Assembly (NCBI GenBank): GCA_017515945.1
Contig: JAFWDX010000432.1
Span: forward strand, 1 to 6,872
Source: Blautia sp.
Lineage (GTDB): Bacteria; Bacillota; Clostridia; Lachnospirales; Lachnospiraceae
Length of the DNA: 6,872 nt
Reading direction: 5' to 3'
The notes beneath the pieces are model-generated. The model searched no databases. It was given only the letters and a program-made list of their open reading frames with translations, and was not told where the DNA came from. Shown here in pieces: positions 1-5,442 of this stretch; the stretch's first letter is position 1, and each line of letters opens with the position of its first letter. Made by a program: the position numbers and the translations under genes.

Positions 1-1
1 G

Positions 2-499
2 AACGGTGAATACGGTGTGATCAATGCTGTGCTCACCAGGCTTCATCTGATTCCCTCCTATCAGTCCTGGCTCGGGAATCCCAAAACCGCCATGCTCTGT
101 ATCGTGATCGCGGATGTCTGGAAGATGACGCCGCTGGCCATGATCTTCTTTCTGGCCGCGCTGCAGGGAATCGACAAAGAGATCTACGAAGCGGCCAGGG
201 TGGACGGATCCGATGCCTTCAAAAGCTTTTTTGCCATCACCCTGCCGGCACTGCGGCCCACGATCATGGTCATTATCGTGATGCGCACGGTGGAAAAATT
301 TAAAGCCTTTGACATCTTCTATCTGATGACGAGGGGAGGGCCCGCCAACAGCACAAAGACACTCATGTACGATACCTACCTGCAGGCTTTTACCAACCTG
401 AATTATTCCGAGGCAGCCACATACGCCTATCTGATCGCCATGTTCGTGGCCATGATGACGCTGTTCTATGTAAAACTGATGCAAAGGAGGGATGACTGA
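2..499 (+). CDS. Sugar ABC transporter permease, MalF/UgpA type (5'-truncated by window edge)
   Basis: This is an inner-membrane permease subunit of a CUT1-type carbohydrate ABC importer, which pairs with the next gene's product to form the translocation channel. The reading frame is open from base 2 to the left edge, with NGEYG preceding the internal GTG at 17, so the gene begins outside the window. About 165 residues are visible, roughly the C-terminal half of a family that is usually about 290-310 residues long. Counting from the GTG at 17, the cytoplasmic EAA loop that docks on the ATPase is clear: E58-A59-A60, G64, then I74-x-L76-P77. Hydrophobic helices lie before it (about 24-49) and after it (about 81-90 and 136-153). 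The gene ends in TGA overlapping the next ATG by one base, so the two are translationally coupled. The solute-binding protein and ATPase are not in view and the transported sugar cannot be told. Confidence 0.93.
   Translation, partial: NGEYGVINAVLTRLHLIPSYQSWLGNPKTAMLCIVIADVWKMTPLAMIFFLAALQGIDKEIYEAARVDGSDAFKSFFAITLPALRPTIMVIIVMRTVEKFKAFDIFYLMTRGGPANSTKTLMYDTYLQAFTNLNYSEAATYAYLIAMFVAMMTLFYVKLMQRRDD
485..490 (+). promoter_or_regulatory. Ribosome binding site of the second permease gene
   Basis: A perfect AGGAGG lies inside the end of the first permease gene, 8 nt before the ATG at 499. It supports that start and coupled translation of the two permeases. Confidence 0.85.
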
Positions 500-1353
500 T
501 GTCCGCCCGCAGAAAAAGGATCACAGCTTTATATATGTTTCTCGGCCTGATCCTGGCCATCCTGATCCTGGCGCCCGTGGCATGGATGTTCATGTCCAGT
601 GTCATGCTGCCTGTGGATCTGACGGCCAAGCCTTTGAAGCTGATTCCGGAGACCATCACCTTTGAACGTTACCGTCAGGTTTTTCAGAGTGTGACCACCT
701 CCGACCCGGCCTATGTTTTCAGGATCGCACTGAAAAACAGCTTCATCATCGCCGCCTCCGTCACCGTGCTGAGCCTGCTGATCGGCACTCTGTCTGCATA
801 CGCCTTCGCCCGGATCCGGTTCAGAGGAAAAGGCAGCCTGATGCTGCTGATCCTGTTCACATACATGCTGCCTCCGGCGGCGCTGATCATACCGCTTTAC
901 CGGATCTATAATTCCCTGGGTCTGCTGGACAGGCGATGGCCTCTGGTCATCCTCTATCTTTCATTCATCATCCCCTTTATCATATGGGTGATGCAGGATT
1001 TCTTCGGCTCCATCTCCGCTTCCTTTGAAGAAGCGGCACAGGTGGACGGCGCCACACGGCTCCAGACCCTGTTTTATATCTTTCTCCCGATCGCCCGGCC
1101 GGGTGCGATCGCCACAGGAATCCTGGCATTCCTGATGAGCTGGGATGAATTCTTTTACGCGCTGATTTTCACCTCCAGCCTTTCCTCAAAGACGATGACG
1201 ATCGCCATCGCTGAGTTTAACGGGAAATTCACCATCGATTACGGAATGATCAGCGTGGCAGGCATTCTCGGTTCCGCGATCCCGGTGCTGATCACGGTGA
1301 TCTTCCAGAAATATATTGTGATGGGAATGACGGCAGGAGGTGTGAAGGGATAA
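499..1353 (+). CDS. Sugar ABC transporter permease, MalG/UgpE type
   Basis: This is the second membrane permease of the carbohydrate importer. At 284 residues it is full length for the family. Six hydrophobic segments are visible at about 10-34, 81-104, 113-134, 146-166, 201-224 and 250-274. The EAA loop between the fourth and fifth is textbook: E178-A179-A180, G184, I194-x-L196-P197. The conserved SWDEFFYAL stretch (about 214-222) and the C-terminal tail QKYIVMGMTAGGVKG are typical of MalG-type CUT1 permeases. The ATG overlaps the preceding stop by one base and has a perfect ribosome binding site, so the start is secure. The hexokinase-like gene begins 3 bp downstream, which implies that uptake and phosphorylation of the sugar are co-expressed. 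Substrate identity is not readable from the permease. Confidence 0.96.
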   Translation: MSARRKRITALYMFLGLILAILILAPVAWMFMSSVMLPVDLTAKPLKLIPETITFERYRQVFQSVTTSDPAYVFRIALKNSFIIAASVTVLSLLIGTLSAYAFARIRFRGKGSLMLLILFTYMLPPAALIIPLYRIYNSLGLLDRRWPLVILYLSFIIPFIIWVMQDFFGSISASFEEAAQVDGATRLQTLFYIFLPIARPGAIATGILAFLMSWDEFFYALIFTSSLSSKTMTIAIAEFNGKFTIDYGMISVAGILGSAIPVLITVIFQKYIVMGMTAGGVKG

Positions 1354-1356
1354 GTC

Positions 1357-2631
1357 ATGGCAGACAGCAAGGCAGTGCAGGCATTTCTGCAAAGACACGG
1401 ACTGGACGGTACCGGGACAGATCCCGTGCCGGAACTTGAAAAGCTCCTGAAGGAAATGGATGAGGCGTATCACGGAAAAGATCGTTCTGTAAAAATGATA
1501 CCCTGTTACATAGAAAAATACCGCACACCGAAACAGGAAACACAGGTCACGGTGGTGGATATCGGCGGCACAAATGTGCGCTCGGCTGTAGTGACCATGG
1601 GTGCGGACGGCTCCTGCCTGATCGAGGACAGGCGTTCTTTCCCAAGGCCCGGAGGGAGCGAGCCCATGAGTACCGCCCGGTTTTTTGACGAGATCGCGCA
1701 GGGGATGCGTGGACAGCTCAATACCGAAAAGCTCGGGATCTGTTTTTCCCTTGCCACGATTCCTCAGCCCGACAAGGACGCAGTGATCGTTGCAGGAGGA
1801 AAGCAGATCCGGATCCATGACATGCTGGGCAAAAAAGTCGGGGCCAGCTTTCGGGAAGCAGCCCTCCGGACCGGAGCCGGCAGCGCAGGGGCAGTCGCGG
1901 TCGTGAATGACACGGTGGCGGCAACGCTGGGCGGCGCTTCTTTTCACGGCAAAGACGATTTTGCGGAGGACATCGGTTTCATCTATGGCACAGGCGTGAA
2001 CATCTGCTATGCCGAACCGGACGGCATGCTCGTCAACACGGAAGCCGGCGCCTACAGCGGCTTTCCCGCAGGAGATCTGGACGATGCGTACGACTCCACC
2101 CTGATCGACCCCGGCCTGGACCGCTTTGAAAAAATGGTCTCCGGAGGGTATCAGGGCGGCCTTGCCCGTACCATAATGGCAGCTGCTGCCCGGGAGGGAT
2201 TTCTCACCGGCAAAGCATTCGAAAACAACAAAGAATGGGAGAATCTGGAATCCAGAGACATCAGCGCCTTCTGCAACGCCCCCTCAGGCGGCGGCCGGAT
2301 TGCCCGGGCCTGCGCCGCAGCCGCTGACAGGGAATTTCTCCTGACCCTGTTCTCTGCCCTGACCAACCGCAGCGCCCGCCTCTGCGGCATTGCGCTCACA
2401 GCCGCCATGATAAGGAGCCTCGGCGGAACGGATCCATGCGCTGTCTCCCGTACGCTCCCCCGCTTTCACATCACTGCGGAAGGATCAACCTATCAGAAAC
2501 AGCATGGATTTGCCGAAAGGCTGGACGTAGAGTTAAAAGCGCTGGCCACACAAAAATATGGATTTCATTATACCATCGAGGTGGTTCCGGACGCTGTCCT
2601 GCGCGGGATCGCGGCGGCGTGCCTGGGGTGA
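1357..2631 (+). CDS. Hexokinase-family sugar kinase (eukaryotic-like hexokinase fold)
   Basis: A predicted cytosolic ATP-dependent sugar kinase of 424 residues, probably phosphorylating the sugar released inside the cell after uptake by the upstream transporter. It resembles eukaryotic-type hexokinases rather than ROK or Glk glucokinases. The phosphate-1 loop is VDIGGTNVR (67-75). The catalytic aspartate is D185 in VNDT (183-186). A second nucleotide motif, IYGTGVNICY (209-218), matches the hexokinase IGTGxNACY motif. NTEAGAY (227-233) carries the first sugar-binding glutamate, E229. The stretch FEKMVSGGYQGGLAR (257-271) matches FEKMxSGxYLGExxR, except that the second sugar-binding glutamate is a glycine, G268. 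GSTYQ (376-380) is also conserved. By eye, hexokinase TK in the sugar site is G148-K149 here. These changes suggest a substrate other than plain glucose, or altered affinity. GAAGGGA at 1344-1350 is a suitable ribosome binding site. The TGA stop is the first triplet of a repeat. Confidence 0.88.
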   Translation: MADSKAVQAFLQRHGLDGTGTDPVPELEKLLKEMDEAYHGKDRSVKMIPCYIEKYRTPKQETQVTVVDIGGTNVRSAVVTMGADGSCLIEDRRSFPRPGGSEPMSTARFFDEIAQGMRGQLNTEKLGICFSLATIPQPDKDAVIVAGGKQIRIHDMLGKKVGASFREAALRTGAGSAGAVAVVNDTVAATLGGASFHGKDDFAEDIGFIYGTGVNICYAEPDGMLVNTEAGAYSGFPAGDLDDAYDSTLIDPGLDRFEKMVSGGYQGGLARTIMAAAAREGFLTGKAFENNKEWENLESRDISAFCNAPSGGGRIARACAAAADREFLLTLFSALTNRSARLCGIALTAAMIRSLGGTDPCAVSRTLPRFHITAEGSTYQKQHGFAERLDVELKALATQKYGFHYTIEVVPDAVLRGIAAACLG

Positions 2632-2660
2632 CTCATCAAGGAACCTGTCCCCTGACTCAT
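2629..2660 (-). repeat. Family A repeat between convergent operons, supplying both stop codons
   Basis: Read on the minus strand this is ATGAGTCA, GGGGACAGGTTCCTTGA, TGAGTCA: the same core as the array at 6759-6872 but in the opposite orientation. The hexokinase-like gene ends at its TGA (2629-2631) and the dehydrogenase ends on the other strand at its TGA (2657-2659). The repeat therefore fills the whole 25-bp gap between the convergent genes and contributes both stops. It may act as a weak bidirectional terminator, but the arms here are imperfect and there is no clean T-tract. REP-like element is the best general description; the family name is not known to me. Confidence 0.8.
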
Positions 2661-3685
2661 GCCAGCTTCGCCGCATAGTCGATCGCATTTACCAGACTGG
2701 ACGGATCCGCTTTACCCGTCCCGGCCTGGTCAAAGGCCGTGCCGTGGTCGACAGATGCCCGCACGATCGGCAGGCCCAGCGTGATATTTACACCTTCCAC
2801 GGACTGCCACCGGCCGGCTTCCCGGTCATACACAAAGCCTGTGACCTTCAGGGGAATATGACCCTGATCATGATACATGGCGACAACGATGTCGTACCAG
2901 CCGCCTATGGCTTTGGAAAAGATCGTATCCGGAGGTACCGGGCCGTCCACATCGACGCCTTTTTCCCGGGCGGATTCTATGGCCGGCGTGATCTCATCGA
3001 TCTCTTCCTTTCCAAACAGTCCGTTTTCTCCGCAGTGCGGGTTCAGCCCCGCCACACCTATGCGAGGATGTTCGATCCCCAGATCCCGGCATGCCTGCCA
3101 GGCGATCATGATCACCTCCAGCACACGGTCTTTCTTCACCCGGTCGCAGGCCTCACGCAAAGAAACATGGGTGGAAACGTGGACGACTCTCAGGTTTCCA
3201 TGCGCGAGCATCATCGTATATTTTTTTGTGCCGGTATAGTGTGCATAGATTTCCGTATGGCCGGCAAAGTGGTGCCCGGCCAGATTTATGGCTTCTTTGT
3301 TTATTGCGTTGGTAACCGTGCCGTCAATCTCATGATTCATGGCGAGGTCGATCACTTTTTTTACATATTGAAAGGCAGCTTCACCTGCCATCGCACTGAC
3401 CTGCCCGACAGGCAGGGTCTTTTCATCCACCAGCTTCATGTCGATCACATCGATCGTGCCCGGCCTGAATGCCGCCTCTGCCGGTGTGTTTATGATCCGT
3501 ATGCCGATATCCCGGCAGCCCGTCAGCTCCCGTGCCTTTTCGAGCATGCAGGCGTCTCCGACCACCAGCGGCCGGCATACCTGATACACAGCAGGATCGG
3601 ATAATGCTTTCAGCGTGATCTCCGGTCCGATCGAAGACGGATCGCCCATGGTGATCCCCAAAACCGGCCTGTATGTGTTTTCCAT
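2657..3685 (-). CDS. pdxA2: PdxA2-type 4-phosphate dehydrogenase (four-carbon acid-sugar catabolism)
   Basis: A predicted NAD-dependent, metal-requiring dehydrogenase of 342 residues. PdxA2 proteins oxidise and decarboxylate D-threonate 4-phosphate (or the erythronate equivalent) to dihydroxyacetone phosphate. They are paralogues of PdxA, which acts on 4-hydroxythreonine 4-phosphate in vitamin B6 synthesis. Motifs counted from the chosen start: GITMGDPSSIGPEI (10-23), TNAINKEA (125-132), GHTE (142-145), and the three metal-ligand histidines H173 (STHVSL), H217 (GLNPHCGENG) and H272 (MYHDQGHIPLK). The HDQGHIPLK form and the neighbouring DUF1537 kinase favour PdxA2 over biosynthetic PdxA. The ATG at 3685 is chosen because it has AGGAGG 4 nt upstream and begins directly before the PVLGITMGDP motif. 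A longer GTG start at 3736 would add 17 residues encoded by repeat DNA. The C-terminus ends at a repeat-borne stop and may be slightly trimmed. Confidence 0.92.
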   Translation of the reverse strand: MENTYRPVLGITMGDPSSIGPEITLKALSDPAVYQVCRPLVVGDACMLEKARELTGCRDIGIRIINTPAEAAFRPGTIDVIDMKLVDEKTLPVGQVSAMAGEAAFQYVKKVIDLAMNHEIDGTVTNAINKEAINLAGHHFAGHTEIYAHYTGTKKYTMMLAHGNLRVVHVSTHVSLREACDRVKKDRVLEVIMIAWQACRDLGIEHPRIGVAGLNPHCGENGLFGKEEIDEITPAIESAREKGVDVDGPVPPDTIFSKAIGGWYDIVVAMYHDQGHIPLKVTGFVYDREAGRWQSVEGVNITLGLPIVRASVDHGTAFDQAGTGKADPSSLVNAIDYAAKLA

Positions 3686-3689
3686 AATG

Positions 3690-3695
3690 CCTCCT
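3690..3695 (-). promoter_or_regulatory. Ribosome binding site deciding the pdxA2 start
   Basis: On the minus strand AGGAGG lies 4 nt before the ATG at 3685. The spacing is short, but the match is perfect, and it favours this start over the upstream GTG at 3736, which lies inside a family B repeat. Confidence 0.75.
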
Positions 3696-3712
3696 GTCAA
3701 AGTCGTGCGCAG

Positions 3713-3835
3713 CTGTTCAGTCACAAGCTCCTTCACAGTTACAAGGCCAGGCGCAGGCTCCTCCCAAAGGACGCCTTCGGTGTTTCATCGCATTGGAAGT
3801 GCGCTTCCCGATGAATGCATTTTGTCTGGCCTTGG
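3713..3835 (-). repeat. Family B modular repeat, inverted and rearranged copy
   Basis: The reverse complement of 3713-3761 matches 5327-5375 at 48 of 49 positions by eye. Further modules are shared with the other copy: ACACCGAAGGCGTC (minus strand, around 3770-3783), GCGCACTTCCAATGCGA (minus strand, around 3788-3804) and AACAGCCAAGGCCA (around 3825-3838). Their order differs: here the GCGCACTTCC module precedes the ACACCGAAGG module, while in the 5193-5379 copy it follows. The left terminal inverted repeat seen in that copy is not recognisable here. The element fills most of the 193-bp gap between the kinase and dehydrogenase genes. I see no gene in this gap. Confidence 0.85.
3785..3814. other. 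Hairpin within the family B repeat
   Basis: TCATCG (3785-3790) pairs with CGATGA (3809-3814), and GGAAG (3795-3799) pairs with CTTCC (3804-3808) around a TGCG loop, with a one-sided CATT bulge. In the direction of the minus-strand operon it is not followed by a U-tract, so it is more likely an mRNA-stability or processing structure than a terminator. Confidence 0.55.
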
Positions 3836-3878
3836 CTGTTTAGCTGATTAACTTTTATCTCACGCACCTGACATGTAT

Positions 3879-5045
3879 TTAACCCTCTGTCATGATTTTG
3901 CGCAGATCCGTGATCAGCGTCTCATCTCCAAAGCCTCCCGATTTACTGATGATCAATCTTTCGCTTCCCGCCGTCTGTATCCTGGAAAGAACAACACCTG
4001 GAAACAGTTCGAGCAGGGGAACGATCCTGCGGACTCCGATATGCCTGAGACAAGCCATCAGTGTATCCCCTCCCGTGAGCAGAACAATTCCCTCACGAGA
4101 CATGATCAATTTCCCAAATGCATCCGCCAGCCTGGCCAGATAAACCTGCCGTTCTGTTTCCGTTCCTGCATCGATACCAGCAGGATCGTCAACCAGCAGC
4201 CATTTTTCCGATTGAGGCAGCGTAAGCTCCGGTAAATGCCCGGCCGGCAGATGAACACGGCAGAAGCCGTGCTTTTCCGCATGATCCAGCTGCCGCAGGG
4301 TGATCGGGTTTATGCTGCCGCAGATCACCGTCAGGCTGTCCCCCAACTGCGGCAACACCGTACGGCCTGTCTGATGTAGATTGAGCAGTTCCGGTAATAT
4401 GGATGCGAATCCGGCACAGCCTGCCATTATTTTCAAAGCGCCGATCTCCTTCAGCCTTTCCCCGGCATGTTTCATATCCTGATCGCTCTTTGCGTTAATG
4501 ACAAGAATTCCTTCTATGCTGCGGATATGATCCGGATCCGTATTGTACAGCGGCGTCTCCGTCTGCGAAGAAAGAACTTCCAGAACATCTGAGGAAGTAA
4601 CAGGATTAAGCGGATCTTTTCCAAACGCCGATTCCGATACCGGAGTGCCGTCGATATAGTGGGTCCCGTCGACCGTAATACGGTTCATGGCAGGATAGGC
4701 CGGTATGAACGAGAGCATTTCCCCTTCGCCTGCGTGCAGAGCGGCAGCCAGCTCCGCCCCGGGATTTCCGCGTAATGCGGAATCTGTCTTTTTATATACA
4801 TGCGGGATTCCCGCGGCCACACCCTGTGATACGATGCGCAGGACCGTATCATAAGCGTCCTTTGGCGTCATATGCCTCGTTTCCGTTACCACAACCAGAA
4901 TTTCCGCGGCAGAATCCGTCCATCTCGTTTCTTCTAATCCTTCCATCACAATCTGCACGGAAATCCCCAGCTTTGCGAACTGCACTCCCGTATCCAGTCC
5001 GCCCGTAAAATCATCCGCAATGATCAGGAGCTTTGTTTTTGCCAT
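3879..5045 (-). CDS. Four-carbon acid-sugar kinase (DUF1537 family)
   Basis: A predicted cytosolic ATP-dependent kinase that phosphorylates a four-carbon sugar acid (threonate or erythronate) at C4, giving the substrate for the downstream PdxA2. Residues count from the chosen start, 388 in all, somewhat short of the family's usual 410-430. The N-terminal substrate domain carries LLIIADDFTGG (6-16), KKTDSALRGNPGAEL (85-99) and a DGTHYIDGTP...DPLNPVTSSDV block (126-154). The C-terminal nucleotide domain carries LLTGGD (322-327), ELFPGV (346-351) and KSGGFGDE (368-375). Together these are the full DUF1537 signature. Known members include DtnK, LtnK and OtnK; sequence alone does not separate them, but PdxA2 partnership fits D-threonate kinase best. 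The ATG at 5045 has GAGGA 8 nt upstream. An ATG at 5150 would add 35 unconserved residues without a ribosome binding site. Flanked on both sides by inverted family B repeats. Confidence 0.92.
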   Translation of the reverse strand: MAKTKLLIIADDFTGGLDTGVQFAKLGISVQIVMEGLEETRWTDSAAEILVVVTETRHMTPKDAYDTVLRIVSQGVAAGIPHVYKKTDSALRGNPGAELAAALHAGEGEMLSFIPAYPAMNRITVDGTHYIDGTPVSESAFGKDPLNPVTSSDVLEVLSSQTETPLYNTDPDHIRSIEGILVINAKSDQDMKHAGERLKEIGALKIMAGCAGFASILPELLNLHQTGRTVLPQLGDSLTVICGSINPITLRQLDHAEKHGFCRVHLPAGHLPELTLPQSEKWLLVDDPAGIDAGTETERQVYLARLADAFGKLIMSREGIVLLTGGDTLMACLRHIGVRRIVPLLELFPGVVLSRIQTAGSERLIISKSGGFGDETLITDLRKIMTEG

Positions 5046-5053
5046 ACCTGAAA

Positions 5054-5058
5054 TCCTC
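5054..5058 (-). promoter_or_regulatory. Ribosome binding site deciding the acid-sugar kinase start
   Basis: GAGGA on the minus strand lies 8 nt before the ATG at 5045 and supports this start over the upstream ATG at 5150. Confidence 0.7.
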
Positions 5059-5080
5059 GTATACCATAGAGTCTTAATAC

Positions 5081-5100
5081 GTGGAATGCTTTGCTTCCAC
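5081..5100. promoter_or_regulatory. Palindrome in the kinase leader, possible operator
   Basis: GTGGAA (5081-5086) and TTCCAC (5095-5100) form a perfect 6-bp inverted repeat around an 8-bp spacer. It lies between the candidate promoter at 5166-5174 and the kinase start. It could be an operator for a local regulator or a small 5' leader hairpin. No regulator gene is in view. Confidence 0.35.
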
Positions 5101-5165
5101 ATATTTAGAACCTCTGCATATACCGCGCGGAAACCATGCACATTTTCCATTTATATGATCGCGCG

Positions 5166-5174
5166 AGTATAACA
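5166..5174 (-). promoter_or_regulatory. Candidate extended -10 promoter for kinase and pdxA2
   Basis: The minus strand reads TGTTATACT, an extended -10 (TGn followed by TATACT, five of six to TATAAT). I see no convincing -35 hexamer, which extended -10 promoters can do without. It lies about 120 bp upstream of the kinase start, just outside the family B element, and would let kinase and dehydrogenase be transcribed apart from the LarA-like gene. Confidence 0.4.
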
Positions 5175-5192
5175 GAAAATTAAGAAGGAACG

Positions 5193-5379
5193 GTAACTGT
5201 TCAGTCAGCACCTCGCATTTACTGCGACACCGCAGGCGTGCCTTGGCAGGTGCGTGGAACAAAAGCTCAACAGCCAAGGCCACACCGAAGGCGTCCCTTG
5301 GGAGGCGCACTTCCAATGCGACGAAAGGAGCCTGCGCCTGGCCTCGTAACTGTGAAGGAGCTTGTGACTGAACAGTTAC
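5193..5379 (+). repeat. Family B repeat with 15-bp terminal inverted repeats (MITE-like)
   Basis: GTAACTGTTCAGTCA (5193-5207) and its exact reverse complement TGACTGAACAGTTAC (5365-5379) bound a 187-bp non-coding element. Inside, a 27-bp unit occurs twice with a few differences: 5227-5253 and 5282-5308, both of the form ACACCGnAGGCGTnCCTTGG. The right part matches the inverted copy at 3713-3761. No transposase is encoded, so a MITE-like or REP-like element mobilised in trans is the likeliest description. Together with 5046-5192 and 5380-5442 this accounts for the roughly 400-bp gap between the kinase and the LarA-like gene. I see no gene there. Confidence 0.8.
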
Positions 5380-5427
5380 AAGGAACGTAACTATGAAAGA
5401 GCTTGTGAGTGAACAGTTTCGAAGGAG
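5346..5427 (+). repeat. 41-bp tandem duplication at the edge of the family B element
   Basis: Two successive units begin GTAACTGTGAAGGAGCTTGT (5346 onward) and GTAACTATGAAAGAGCTTGT (5387 onward). The second continues with a diverged GTGAGTGAACAGTTTCGAAG. The first unit overlaps the right terminal inverted repeat of the element. The second lies outside it, between the element and the 3' end of the LarA-like gene. Confidence 0.75.
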
Positions 5428-5442
5428 CTTACCGCATAAGAA

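Noticed and set aside
1186..1947. Minus-strand open frame opposite the second permease and hexokinase-like genes
   Set aside because: It is rich in Cys, His and Arg, as expected of a reverse-frame shadow, and lies opposite well-supported coding sequence.
2558..3604. Long plus-strand open frame opposite pdxA2
   Set aside because: It is antisense to a gene with all PdxA2 motifs, has no recognisable domain and begins inside the hexokinase-like gene.
3686..3736. N-terminal extension of pdxA2 from the GTG at 3736
   Set aside because: The extra 17 codons run into a family B repeat that occurs elsewhere as non-coding DNA. The internal ATG at 3685 has a perfect AGGAGG and the expected family N-terminus.
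5046..5150. 35-residue extension of the acid-sugar kinase from the ATG at 5150
   Set aside because: No ribosome binding site precedes it, the residues do not match the family start, and the region holds the leader palindrome. The ATG at 5045 has GAGGA at good spacing.
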